This document shows positions 6,434 through 15,319 of a stretch of DNA of 64,000 nucleotides, in pieces (position 1 is the stretch's first letter; every line of letters begins with the position of its first letter). The translations under genes and the position numbers were made by a program. The DNA is taken from NCBI GenBank assembly GCA_003946805.1, contig RPSH01000017.1, positions 1-64,000 of the forward strand, written 5' to 3'. The notes under the pieces were generated by a model. That model was not told where the DNA came from. It made no database searches and saw only the letters and a program-made list of their open reading frames with translations. Source of the DNA: Bacillus sp. 2B10. GTDB lineage: Bacteria > Pseudomonadota > Alphaproteobacteria > Sphingomonadales > Sphingomonadaceae.

Positions 6434-8086
6434 TCAAACTGGTGCGTCTGGCGAAACTGCCTTCGCCTTCTTCTTGCCGGCACCCACACCTGGCTTCTTG
6501 ATCCAAGAGAAAGCCACGCCGTAGCCGAGTTCGTTGGCAATCCGCCTCGCGGCATGACGAAACGAGATCAGGCTGAAGAATGGCAGCTTCAGGTCCTTGC
6601 CTGATGCGGCGTTGACCAGCACGCCGAAAACTACCGTGAATTTAGAAGTATCGAACGGCTGGTCGGCCGCCGGAATAATGTCTTCGAAGACAGCCCCGCC
6701 TGGCTGAGCCGCTATCTTTGCTCGAACCGCGTCGCGAAATTTGCCGTCGCGCTTCAGCACGACACTGGACACCAAGCCTTGGTTGAACAAGTGACTGAGC
6801 TTCGAAGACTCAGATTTGTCCTTGATATGAATAAGCGCGCCACCCTTAGAAAGGAAGTCGCACACCTCAATCGGCGAGGAAGCATCACTCGGCTTCACGA
6901 GTTGGACGTCCAGCGATAGCAAGTCACCGCCTGCTGCTCCCAGCGCGGCGTTATAGGTTTTCTCGTTATCTCCGGCGGCAGCCGCCGGCAAGTCGACCTT
7001 GGCGACATCATCGAAGTACGCCTCGACCTCCTTCGCGAGGGCGTTGTCGATCTTGTACCAGCGCCCTCCGGACAAGGTGTAAGTTGAGCCTTCCAGCTTC
7101 GTCTCGTAGACCAAGCAATCCCGCATCTTCCAGGATGAACCGGCGGAGGTCCCGTCCTCGTCAGCTTCCTGCACAAAATGGCTGTCGAGCATATCCGCCG
7201 TGTAGGCGGCCTTGCCCTTGTCCTTCAGGCCCTGAAGGTAATGCGCCACCTCTAGATCAGGATAAACCAGACGCGAGCCGTAGCCACGAAAGGTGACCGA
7301 TCCAACTTTGTCTGGATCGTACATAGCAGGAAAGGCCAGGCTGACCTCATCAATCTCGGATGCGTTTTTTATGAGCGCTCCCGTCATCGTATCGACAAGG
7401 CTTGCTTCGAGCTTGGCGAGCGTATCTCGATCACGAACATGCCTGATGTGGTCGATCCAGCCGAACTCGGCTTTATACGCGTCCTCGTTGTATAGCTCGA
7501 ATGCCCTCGCGCAGATCGCTGGCAAGTCGCCCACCGTCGCCTTGCGGCGAATCGACAAGCTGTCGCTCCCGCTGATACGTGTCGCAAATGCCTTGTCCTT
7601 CGGCTCGCCGAGCAAGCCTCTTACGATGTCCCGTTCGGGGTCGATTTCGAACACCGTTCGCTCGGCGCCACGACTCGCCTGCGATCGACGATTCAGCGTG
7701 TTCGCGTCCGGTGTGCGGACATCTGCACTCTTCAGCTTGCGATGATCGACGGCATTAAGAACCACGCGGAGGCCGAAGTCCTGCTCGATGGCTGCGGCGT
7801 CAAGCTTCGCATGGCCAAGCCCAAAAGCAACAGCGAACCAGCGTTCCGCCGCCCTGACGAAGACCAGCCCATAGCTTGAATGCTGGAACAGGTCAGCCTT
7901 CTGCCCTTCCGTGAGCCCCAAGAATTCCGCCCAATTAGGCGTACCACCGCCAACTGGCCCAGCTGCGATCTTTGCTCCGGCTAGCGAAGGTAAGTCGCTT
8001 AGGACAACGCCCGCACGCACAGCGTCCGCCGGCTCCACGCCCTGCCGCATCAGTCGCAGCGCCAAGTTTTGAGTTCTTTCAGACAC
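6434..8086 (-). CDS. TIGR04141 / DUF6119 family protein
   Basis: 550 residues, GTG start. It shows the family's layout: an N-terminal LTEGQKADLFQHSSYGLVFVRA region, WFAVAFGLGHAKLD, then VLNAVDHRKLKSADVRTPDANT and QASRGAERTVFEIDPERDIVRGLLGE. The family is sporadically distributed, mostly on mobile DNA and near restriction or defence genes; its biochemical role is not known to me. The C-terminus is Lys-rich. It is convergent with nothing and stands alone, with about 450 bases before it, so it probably has its own promoter. A defence role is a context-based guess. Confidence 0.8.
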   Translation of the reverse strand: MSERTQNLALRLMRQGVEPADAVRAGVVLSDLPSLAGAKIAAGPVGGGTPNWAEFLGLTEGQKADLFQHSSYGLVFVRAAERWFAVAFGLGHAKLDAAAIEQDFGLRVVLNAVDHRKLKSADVRTPDANTLNRRSQASRGAERTVFEIDPERDIVRGLLGEPKDKAFATRISGSDSLSIRRKATVGDLPAICARAFELYNEDAYKAEFGWIDHIRHVRDRDTLAKLEASLVDTMTGALIKNASEIDEVSLAFPAMYDPDKVGSVTFRGYGSRLVYPDLEVAHYLQGLKDKGKAAYTADMLDSHFVQEADEDGTSAGSSWKMRDCLVYETKLEGSTYTLSGGRWYKIDNALAKEVEAYFDDVAKVDLPAAAAGDNEKTYNAALGAAGGDLLSLDVQLVKPSDASSPIEVCDFLSKGGALIHIKDKSESSKLSHLFNQGLVSSVVLKRDGKFRDAVRAKIAAQPGGAVFEDIIPAADQPFDTSKFTVVFGVLVNAASGKDLKLPFFSLISFRHAARRIANELGYGVAFSWIKKPGVGAGKKKAKAVSPDAPV

Positions 8087-8537
8087 GGTGAAATTTGACG
8101 CTTCCGACCCGGCCGAGTCAACTCATCAAAGAACCGAAGATTTAAACCAATGCGGATCGTTCTCTTCGGCGAAAGTTCGCAGTCGCTAGACTTCGTGCAA
8201 TGGATTCAGTAACGGTGCTGCCATAAAATCCTCGGTAGACAGCTATTCATGGCTGCCGCTTGCAACGAGGCGGCAGCGATCTGGCAGCCCTTTTCGATAT
8301 GGCCGTCTACCGGGTGGGAATGGGCGCTTTTGACCAGTAGCTGACGTTAGCCAGCAGGTCGGGCAAACGGCAGCTTTCGGGATCGCCGCCGATCAATTTA
8401 AAAGACGAAAGTCAAGACGCGTAGCTACCGTCTGACGGTTGGCGAACGAACGACTGGGAACGCAAACCTGACGGCCCAAACCGGCCGTTCCGCTATCCAC
8501 CAGCTTTAATAAAAAACGGACCGGCTACGTCCAATGA
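8087..8537. other. Intergenic stretch, no gene seen
   Basis: About 450 bases upstream of the TIGR04141 gene and downstream of the leftward unknown operon. Only very short frames occur. A small dyad ACCGT-ctg-ACGGT lies near 8427-8439. The right part may hold the transcription end of the operon at 8538-10841 and the left part the TIGR04141 promoter, but neither can be demonstrated. Confidence 0.4.
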
Positions 8538-9980
8538 TCAATTGCCGGCAGCAAATCGATGCTCAGGAATGATATCGAGCAGATAAAAGGAACGACGACG
8601 AGTGTTCCCGTGATGATCGCCGGGGCGGCGTGCGCCCATTTCACGGAGAAAATCTGCTGTCTCTTTCCTGTGCTTCCAATTTGCTACCGCTTCGCTCGTT
8701 GCCTGTGCTGATATGAACGTGTCATGGTAGAAGGCGGCTAACTCATCCAGCCGCTCAGTTGCACCCCGCGGAAGCGTTATGTTATCGTAGCTTGAAAGGC
8801 TGCCCCTGAGCTGCGTGGGGCGCTTGCTTTGTCGGTTGGCGATCAGATCATCGACGATAGCCGGGATTTCATGCTCAGCCTGGATGAGGCGCCGAACAGC
8901 GGTGGCTATGACGGAAACGGGCGAGGTGAGATGGTGCCATTTGGCGGGGAAGGTCTTCGGACCTTTATACTTCACCAAATATTTAGGGTACTCTGTTCCG
9001 GCCAGATCGGGATGGCGCATTTGCGCGGCGACAGCACGCATCAACACCGTCACCTGCTTCAGGTCGGGTCCCGCCGGTGATTTCACACTTGAGCGAAGGC
9101 GCCGAAGAATTCGGCCAAACCAGACATGCTTCGGCTTGGCAAGCAGGGTTTCCGCCGCTGGTGCCGCAAGCTCGACATCATCACGGCGCCAATCCTGACA
9201 GCCGAAGAACGCATCGAGCGTTTCTGCAATGGCATCGTATCGCTCGGTCTGGCTGTTCGCAGCGCGCTGCGGTGATCGTTCCGCAGAGGCGTCACGGAGC
9301 ACGCCGAGCTTGCTGAGATCGACCGGCTTCGCGATGCGAGCGACGACGAGTTGGACGTCGTGGCTGCACCAGATCAGCGCCTGTCGAATAAGGACGCCTC
9401 GCAACTTAGTGCGATAGGCGGAAGTATCGACCGTCTTGAGATGGCGGATGACGGTAGCGAAGCGGCCAGCCACCAGCCCGTCATATACGTCGATGTTCGC
9501 ATCGCGGATGCGCCATAGATCGCTGACGTGGTGATCGAGCGCGTGACGCTCACCCTGCCTGTCCGTCCAGCCCTTGACGAGCACGTCATAGTTTACCTCC
9601 TCGCCGTTGAGGATCATCAATCGCCTGAGAAAGCGTTTGAGATCTTCCCGCGTTCGCGGAATGAGGGTCGGCGGCAGCAGTTCCTCTTTGGCATCAAGCA
9701 GCCCTGGCGGGAGCAGGCGAATGTCAGTGAGGCCGGGATCGAACAGGCGGGCGCCGTACTCGGCTTCCTCGATGCCGCCGTTGTAGGTGAGGTGGTGCAG
9801 TTCGGTCACCAATCTTGTCAGCTGGTACCCGCTAAGCTCTAGCTCCTGAAGGATCGCTCGCGGATCGGCGGAATGCAAGGTCAGGTAGGACGAGCGTTGT
9901 GCGTTCTCCGGCGGCGTCTGGCGCTTCATGGCGGTGAGTTGGCGCCGCTGCTCCGGTCGACTTATGCGTGCGCTCGTCAT
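8538..9980 (-). CDS. Unknown protein of the mobile island, 480 residues
   Basis: Start MTSARISRPEQRR at 9980 follows GGAGG closely and overlaps the upstream gene's stop as ATGA; an open frame extends farther upstream but would swallow that gene. The protein is Arg/Lys-rich, soluble and mainly helical, with no recognised catalytic motif; HLTYNGGIEEAEYGARLFDPG and KTVDTSAYRTKLRG are distinct segments. It is the last gene of a three-gene leftward operon next to the relaxase gene, and so is more likely a mobilisation or island-maintenance factor than a metabolic enzyme. Function unknown. Confidence 0.65.
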   Translation of the reverse strand: MTSARISRPEQRRQLTAMKRQTPPENAQRSSYLTLHSADPRAILQELELSGYQLTRLVTELHHLTYNGGIEEAEYGARLFDPGLTDIRLLPPGLLDAKEELLPPTLIPRTREDLKRFLRRLMILNGEEVNYDVLVKGWTDRQGERHALDHHVSDLWRIRDANIDVYDGLVAGRFATVIRHLKTVDTSAYRTKLRGVLIRQALIWCSHDVQLVVARIAKPVDLSKLGVLRDASAERSPQRAANSQTERYDAIAETLDAFFGCQDWRRDDVELAAPAAETLLAKPKHVWFGRILRRLRSSVKSPAGPDLKQVTVLMRAVAAQMRHPDLAGTEYPKYLVKYKGPKTFPAKWHHLTSPVSVIATAVRRLIQAEHEIPAIVDDLIANRQSKRPTQLRGSLSSYDNITLPRGATERLDELAAFYHDTFISAQATSEAVANWKHRKETADFLREMGARRPGDHHGNTRRRSFYLLDIIPEHRFAAGN

Positions 9981-10189
9981 AACTCCTCCAGCGCCCGACT
10001 GATTCGATCCTGCAACGCTGCTCTTTCGATTATCAACGCCGCGTGCATTTTCTTCAAACGCGCGTGGCGATCCAGGCCCAATCCGCCCTTCGCCAGGATT
10101 TCCTCGCACTCGCCCAGCGCCTTTTCGAAGGCGGCGCGGTTCCGCTCGAAGCACCCGATCGCGACTTCCAGATCCTGATCGTCAGTCAT
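9977..10189 (-). CDS. Small helical unknown protein, 70 residues
   Basis: MTDDQDLEVAIGCFERNRAA then alternating charged residues to ...ALEEL: predicted two long helices, coiled-coil-like. It overlaps both neighbours (8 bp with the gene before, 4 bp ATGA with the gene after), so the three are translated together. No family recognised; size and charge suit an adaptor or DNA-binding helper for the 480-residue protein. Confidence 0.6.
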   Translation of the reverse strand: MTDDQDLEVAIGCFERNRAAFEKALGECEEILAKGGLGLDRHARLKKMHAALIIERAALQDRISRALEEL

Positions 10190-10841
10190 TCGCCAAGCCC
10201 AGCGCAGGCGGCGATGCAGGCTCTTGCCAGTAGGTCGGATTACCGCCGCGCGCATAGATCCACTCGAAGGCTTCGCCGCGATTCGCCAGGTCGGGCAGCG
10301 CCTCACCGAGGATGTGGGCGAGCGTCGCGATCAGCGCCGCCTGATCGTCGCTGATCTCCTCGCGGCGCCAGCGCGCTTTCGGCCCGGCCTTACCCGACAA
10401 CGTGAAGCTGTTGACCGCGGCATCGTACAGCGCCTTGCGGCGACGCCACTGGAGGATCCTTCCCCATTGGCGACACCAAGCGTAGCATGCCTGATCGGTG
10501 AACACCGCCTTCACGAGATCACCGAACATCGGCCCGGCACCGGCGCGGCGCACCTGGGCAAGCCACGCCAGCATCTGGTCAGGATGCGCCATCAATCCGA
10601 CCAGCGCCGTGTCGTCGACGCCCTCCATGCCGACGAGAGCAAGCCCGGCACCCAGCGCATAGTTGCTCGCGTCGGCGGATCGTCCGCGTCCGCGGCGCTT
10701 CGTCAGCGCGTGATGCTGACGGCGCAGATCGCTGATCGATGCTTCGCAGATGCGGGTCGCCGCATCGACCTTTGCGGTCATGTCGGCGACATCGCGACGG
10801 CACGCGTCAAGGTTCAGGGCGGGCGGGGCGCTGTTTTTCAC
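10182..10841 (-). CDS. Unknown protein, 219 residues, first gene of leftward island operon
   Basis: GTG start at 10841 (protein beginning MKNSAPPALNLDACRRD) is preferred; a TTG at 10880 would add 13 residues. Residues about 20-45 are helical and charged, followed by RRGRGRSADASNY and a compact C-terminal part with YAWCRQWGRILQWRRRKALYD, rich in Trp and Arg. No known family recognised. It is divergent from the relaxase gene across about 230 bp that contains a large inverted repeat, so it may share regulation with mobilisation functions. Confidence 0.55.
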   Translation of the reverse strand: MKNSAPPALNLDACRRDVADMTAKVDAATRICEASISDLRRQHHALTKRRGRGRSADASNYALGAGLALVGMEGVDDTALVGLMAHPDQMLAWLAQVRRAGAGPMFGDLVKAVFTDQACYAWCRQWGRILQWRRRKALYDAAVNSFTLSGKAGPKARWRREEISDDQAALIATLAHILGEALPDLANRGEAFEWIYARGGNPTYWQEPASPPALGLAND

Positions 10842-10965
10842 ACCTTGGTCGCTGCCCCAACCGGCGGGAGCATGCAGCAACTTAGCCCAGCAAAAATGAC
10901 GGCCCCTCGATCTCGAAAACGGTGGCCTGAGTTGCGTCTTTCACCACCACGAGACGGCAAAAGGT

Positions 10966-11056
10966 GCAGGAGAGAGAGGGGGTGGTGCGCGATAAAGTGT
11001 TTTTCGGGCGCCAGAGGAACCCGGCAAACCGCTTCGCCACCCCCTCCCTCTCCTGC
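10966..11056. repeat. Long imperfect inverted repeat upstream of relaxase
   Basis: Left arm GCAGGAGAGAGAGGGGGTGG (10966-10985) and right arm CCACCCCCTCCCTCTCCTGC (11037-11056) pair at 19 of 20 positions around a 51-base spacer. It lies directly before the relaxase start in the divergent intergenic region. Such a structure is a candidate oriT or a regulatory hairpin; no nic consensus was confirmed. Confidence 0.6.
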
Positions 11057-11070
11057 CCCGGAGAAGGTCA

Positions 11071-12843
11071 TTGAAGATCGGCTACGCCAAGGTGAAGGGA
11101 GGGTCGGATGCGGTCCAGCGCGCACTGACCGATGCGCGCAGCGCTCGTAACCGGGCGACCCGTCAATGGCGCGAGCAGGACCGCGATGCGGCTGCGGCAG
11201 GTCGCCGGCAGAGGGCGCGTACCGCAAAGGAGGATCGTGACCGGGAGCGTGCCGGTAAGCGCCGCATCCGGGTGCAGGTTGCCGAGCACGACCGTCCGCG
11301 CAGAATTGGTACCACGCCGCGGCGGCTGTTCACGCGCCAGGCGATCTTCAGCACGGGCACGCCGCGTGGGCGTGACCAGCAGCGTGCCGACGGTCTGAGG
11401 TCGATCCACTTCTCACTGGTCGCACGCGGCTTCCGCTCGATGGCGGGGCGGCGTTGGCGCGCCGGTGAGGCAGGCCGTGCGGCCTTGTATGCGGTCCGGG
11501 AAGACGCGCTCGAAGGCGGCGAGGTCGGATGGTGGTCGAACATTGCCGAGGACCGGGCCGAACTGCTCGCCTTCTGGCGCACGGTCGAGGCGGTGGAAAG
11601 GCACGACCGCGCCAATGCCAACGTTTACTTGGTCGAGGTCATCGCCCTTGATGCGACGCTCACCGAGGCTGACCGCCGCGCCGTGGTGACCGACCTCTGC
11701 GACGATCTCAAGCGGCGCGGGCTCGCTTTCGTCGTCGGCATGCACCAGCCGGACCCGTCGGGCGACCAGCGCAACTTCCATTGCCACCTGATGTACTCGC
11801 TGCGCCCGGCGGAGCGCCACGCGCCCTATGACTGGAGCTTCGCCGTCTCCAAGGTCGGTGACATCAACACACCGGACGGTATTCGGGCGCGGCGGCGACT
11901 AACGGTCGATACGATGAACTGGCAGCTGATGCTCGCCGGCAGCGACCGTCGCTATACGGCGCTTAGCAACAAGGCGCGCGGGATCGTCGACACGCCGCAG
12001 CCGAAGTTGGGCAAAAGGGCCGTGTGGGTCAGCCGGCGTTTGTATGCACAGCGAGCGCGGATGAACCGCCTCGATCAGCTTGGCGCTGGACTTGCCAGCC
12101 TTAACGCAAGCTTCTCCCTGTCCGATCGCCTCGTAAGCATCCGAACTTCATTACGCGGCACGCTTCAGCGCGCTTCCATACGGGTAAACGCGCCTGACCC
12201 GACTGCGACAGTCAGTGCCGACCCATTGGAACTGCGGTCAGACGCCGTCCGCCGCGTTATCGCCGACCGGCTCCGCAGGCTGCTGTCATTCGACATCGGA
12301 TCGTACGATGCCCGGCTGAGCACCATCCAACGGGTGGTGCAGGAGCGCGTGGCGGCACTCCCCACGGCCAAGTCGAAAATGGTGCCGCTCAAGGCTGCGG
12401 GAGCTGCTGGCGACCAATCCATCGATGAAGCCTTGCAACCGGATCAGCTGCCCAGCGCCGGAATGGCTGTTGCTTCCCCGGCGCCAATAGCGCCGATGGT
12501 GATAGAAAACCCGACGAACCGGAGCGACGCGGTCGAACGGCATCCGGGTGCGGTGCAGACCAGCGGCGAAACCGATGCCGGCAAGGATCTGACCAGCGAC
12601 GAACATCCGAAGAAGGATCACGGGATGCTTCAGCTCGCGCTGATCGCCCGGCTCTTCCACAACGGGCAATGGGATAGGCGTGATTGGCTTTCCGGCGGCA
12701 AGAAGCGGTCCATGGCGCGAGGGAGCCATGTGGATGCGGAAGAAAACTCAGTCCCGGCAGCGGCGGAAGTCGAAGTTGGAACGCCCGACTGGGATCAAAT
12801 CTTGCTGGCTAAGTTGCGGAATGGTGGCGGGCGCGGCGGCTAG
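11071..12843 (+). CDS. MobA/MobL-family relaxase
   Basis: 590 residues, TTG start after GGAGAAGG. The N-terminal ~110 residues are strongly basic (DNA-binding linker). The relaxase domain spans about 110-300: SIHFSLVARGFR, NANVYLVEVIALD, then VVGMHQPDPSGDQRNFHCHLMYSL with the metal-binding H-C-H motif and an upstream His, as in MobA/MobL (MOB-Q type) enzymes that nick plasmid or ICE DNA at oriT. The C-terminal half is low in recognisable motifs and may bind partner proteins. No type IV secretion genes are in the window, so this element is mobilisable rather than visibly self-transmissible. Confidence 0.82.
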   Translation: MKIGYAKVKGGSDAVQRALTDARSARNRATRQWREQDRDAAAAGRRQRARTAKEDRDRERAGKRRIRVQVAEHDRPRRIGTTPRRLFTRQAIFSTGTPRGRDQQRADGLRSIHFSLVARGFRSMAGRRWRAGEAGRAALYAVREDALEGGEVGWWSNIAEDRAELLAFWRTVEAVERHDRANANVYLVEVIALDATLTEADRRAVVTDLCDDLKRRGLAFVVGMHQPDPSGDQRNFHCHLMYSLRPAERHAPYDWSFAVSKVGDINTPDGIRARRRLTVDTMNWQLMLAGSDRRYTALSNKARGIVDTPQPKLGKRAVWVSRRLYAQRARMNRLDQLGAGLASLNASFSLSDRLVSIRTSLRGTLQRASIRVNAPDPTATVSADPLELRSDAVRRVIADRLRRLLSFDIGSYDARLSTIQRVVQERVAALPTAKSKMVPLKAAGAAGDQSIDEALQPDQLPSAGMAVASPAPIAPMVIENPTNRSDAVERHPGAVQTSGETDAGKDLTSDEHPKKDHGMLQLALIARLFHNGQWDRRDWLSGGKKRSMARGSHVDAEENSVPAAAEVEVGTPDWDQILLAKLRNGGGRGG

Positions 12844-12873
12844 AGCGAAGGCTCACTTCCGGGATCCAGCATC

Positions 12874-13140
12874 ATGACCGAGCCAACCGCATCTTCACCG
12901 ACCACGAAGCGCCGCTCCTCCTATGTTCCGCCAATCCTTCGCGACGGGAACGTCCCGGCGCCTGAAACCGCCTGCGCATCCTGCCCGGCGTCGCTTTGGT
13001 ACGTCGATCAGCGCCTTCACTGCTTCTGCGGCACAATGAAGACGCTGATCTGGACCGCAGGCAACGAGGTTCCGCTTTCGCGTTGCGATGGCCGCCAGAT
13101 CGCCATCGCCCGGCTGCGTGCAGCCGAGACGGCAAAATGA
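12874..13140 (+). CDS. Small Cys-containing unknown protein
   Basis: 88 residues. Four to five cysteines in CASCPASLWY...LHCFCGTMKTL...SRCDG could form a zinc or iron site. It follows the relaxase by 30 bp in the same direction and is likely in its operon. Similar short ORFs occur beside relaxases on sphingomonad elements, but I do not recognise a named family. Confidence 0.55.
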   Translation: MTEPTASSPTTKRRSSYVPPILRDGNVPAPETACASCPASLWYVDQRLHCFCGTMKTLIWTAGNEVPLSRCDGRQIAIARLRAAETAK

Positions 13141-13198
13141 TCCGATCGAGTAACGGCAAATTAAAGTGACCTACAGCCCAAGCAACGAGAGATAATGT

Positions 13199-13942
13199 AT
13201 GCGCGAGTTTTCGAGTGTCGAGATCGAAAATCGGCTAGAACCTGACATGATCTCGCAGGCCACGTGCATGCTCGAGAAAGTCGAGCGTGTTCTCGCTAAC
13301 GGCGTGATAATATATGACGCCCCAAACCAGCTGCATAGCCAGTCAATCGGTGTGTACGGCTATTCGACGGAGGTAAGAGTTGATTTCGACGCTTCCAGTG
13401 TGAGGGTCGAAATCGATGCCGAACGCTTCAGCTGCTGCGAAATGCGGCACTTCCGGGCAACGCCGCCGCCGCAGACTTTAGACGACCTGATCAAGCGCAT
13501 ACCGGCATGGTTATCGTACATCGCCGTTCCGACCGATCCGCCGATTATCCAATCGCGGGATGCAGCGAGCGAGCAGGCGTTCGACGCGCTGCAGGCCGCA
13601 GTAACGGCAAGCGACCCGGACTGGTGGCATATCATACTTTATCGCTATTCCTCCTCAATCGTGCGGGCGACCGTTCACGGTACGGGCGATAGTCGCGACT
13701 ATGCTACCGCTGACCTCGACCCATCTGAAAAAGCATTCTCGATGTCGGACGCGTTATGCCACGCGTTGATCGGCTCGCCGGATTACAGCTGCATATCGGA
13801 CGGTGCACGCCAGCGCAGCAATGCCCTCGACATCGTTATGTGGCCGCCCCTGCCTTACATCAGGGATAATAGCCTGTCGGTGATGGGCAAGCTTCGCGCA
13901 ATCGCGCTCGCCGCGGAGAAGGATTTCCGCCTCTTGGACTAA
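13199..13942 (+). CDS. Unknown protein, 247 residues
   Basis: ATG start with a weak AGAGATA site. An alpha/beta soluble protein without recognised motifs; IIQSRDAASEQAFDALQAAV and HALIGSPDYSCISDGARQRS are distinctive stretches. Stands between the relaxase operon and the group of small unknown genes, all on the plus strand. No signal peptide or membrane segment is seen. Function unknown. Confidence 0.5.
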   Translation: MREFSSVEIENRLEPDMISQATCMLEKVERVLANGVIIYDAPNQLHSQSIGVYGYSTEVRVDFDASSVRVEIDAERFSCCEMRHFRATPPPQTLDDLIKRIPAWLSYIAVPTDPPIIQSRDAASEQAFDALQAAVTASDPDWWHIILYRYSSSIVRATVHGTGDSRDYATADLDPSEKAFSMSDALCHALIGSPDYSCISDGARQRSNALDIVMWPPLPYIRDNSLSVMGKLRAIALAAEKDFRLLD

Positions 13943-14165
13943 TTGGTGATGCCGGCACCGACAATCGACACGGTTGCAATTGCATGGGCAGATCTCTCGG
14001 TCTGCTTGGCAGCACCGACGGCAGCGCTCAGGCGCTGAGACGAAGGCCGCGGGGGCGGCCGAGGGGGAATGGAGGAGGATCTTCGAGCCTGAAGAGGAGG
14101 TGAAACTCCGAAGGGCTTGTTCCGGACCGACCGGTCGGGACCACGCAAGAAGGTTCTTCATCCCC

Positions 14166-14678
14166 ATGTCCATCAACACCGTGACGAGCTTCAGCCCGAC
14201 GAGCATCATCGTCGGCCTGCTTCTCGAGGCGCTCGCTGCCGGCGACATCTACGATCAGGTTACGTTGCCCGGCCTACCCAATGCCATCCACGTACCGGAA
14301 CGCGACGCTGTCATCGCCGCGACGACCGTGCCTGCGCCGCTGTTCGGCGGCGAACTGGAGGCGATCGCCACCGAGCATCGCCTTGACGTCATCCTGTTGC
14401 GGATCGGCGACCTGGAGGATGGGCGACCCTGCATCGCCGTAGACTTCGCGCTCGGGTCGCTGCCCTGCGCCGTCTGGGTCGAGCGCCGCTTCTCGCTCTA
14501 TCAGGACGCGGACGGTACATGGCTTGTGCCTGCTGGTTTCGGCCCGGCGGTGTCGGTCACGTGGCAGGGCTTCAATCTCGAGATCGTGCCGCCATACGCC
14601 GATCTGATCGAGCGCGCCGACGGCATCGCGCGCGCTGCACGCAGCCTCGCTCGCTTCTTCCAGCCGTTGGAGGCGTGA
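14166..14678 (+). CDS. Unknown island protein, 170 residues
   Basis: The start MSINTVTSFSPTSI is chosen because the upstream part of the frame is Arg-rich and uncharacteristic. The protein is acidic, beta-rich (FGGELEAIATEHRLDVILLRIGD..., VDFALGSLPCAVWVERR) and contains no known motif. It ends 2 bp before the following GTG-started gene, beginning a run of at least four tightly packed genes (14166-16252). The 15731-16252 product has a similar size and 'DGTWLVPAGF' versus 'VGTWLVPSPYF' in common, hinting at distant paralogy. Confidence 0.55.
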   Translation: MSINTVTSFSPTSIIVGLLLEALAAGDIYDQVTLPGLPNAIHVPERDAVIAATTVPAPLFGGELEAIATEHRLDVILLRIGDLEDGRPCIAVDFALGSLPCAVWVERRFSLYQDADGTWLVPAGFGPAVSVTWQGFNLEIVPPYADLIERADGIARAARSLARFFQPLEA

Positions 14679-14680
14679 GC

Positions 14681-15319
14681 GTGGCCAAGCCGTTCCCGAT
14701 CAACGCCGACGTCCAGCCTGATTCAGCCAACCCGCACTCATGGCTCCCGCTCCTCGGTCATCCGCCCGGCGAGAGCGGCCCCGGCGGCTTGCGTGTCCTG
14801 TGGGGTGTGCTGCGGCCCGAATATCGCTCCTTCTCGCCGTCGCTCTCGACCTTCGTCCGCATGAAGCTGGCACCCGCCGCCGGCGCGAATGCCGCGCCGT
14901 GGACGATCACCGCCTATCGGCACGAGGTGCTGCTGCCAGCATTCGCCAGCGATCACTTGCGCGACCCGCGGATGTTGATCGAGGCCGCCGAGCGCGAAAA
15001 GCCAGCCGATGCGAAGGCGCTGGCGGCCTATGTCACGCTGACCTCGTCGCCTGATCGACTGCATGCGGCCTGGGAGATCGGGCGGACGCTGGCGAAACGC
15101 GTGGTCGACGACCACGACGTCGCCGCGTTGCTGGTCCAGCACGTGCCCTCGCTTGCAGGCGGCAGCGCGCGACCGCACCTCCACCTTGTCATTCCCGGAC
15201 CGCGTCGGATCACGCGCTTCAGCATGTTTTCCACTCTCGTCGGCGATCTCGCCGGCGACCGCGGACGCGACCTCGTCCTCAAGCTGCTCGCCGGGACTGT
15301 CGAGGAGACAAGTGCATGA
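14681..15319 (+). CDS. Unknown protein with relaxase-like H...HxH motif
   Basis: 212 residues, GTG start two bases after the preceding stop. The segment around 120-180 reads LHAAWEIGRTLAKRVVDDHD, then VQHVPSLAGGSARPHLHLVIPGPR. A His followed about 15 residues later by H-x-H in a beta-strand is the arrangement of HUH/MobA metal sites ('...H......NPHAHL'). It lacks the basic linker and long C-terminus of a full relaxase. It may be a stand-alone HUH-like nuclease or an unrelated enzyme with a histidine pair; moderate evidence only. The following gene overlaps it by 4 bp (ATGA). Confidence 0.5.
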   Translation: MAKPFPINADVQPDSANPHSWLPLLGHPPGESGPGGLRVLWGVLRPEYRSFSPSLSTFVRMKLAPAAGANAAPWTITAYRHEVLLPAFASDHLRDPRMLIEAAEREKPADAKALAAYVTLTSSPDRLHAAWEIGRTLAKRVVDDHDVAALLVQHVPSLAGGSARPHLHLVIPGPRRITRFSMFSTLVGDLAGDRGRDLVLKLLAGTVEETSA

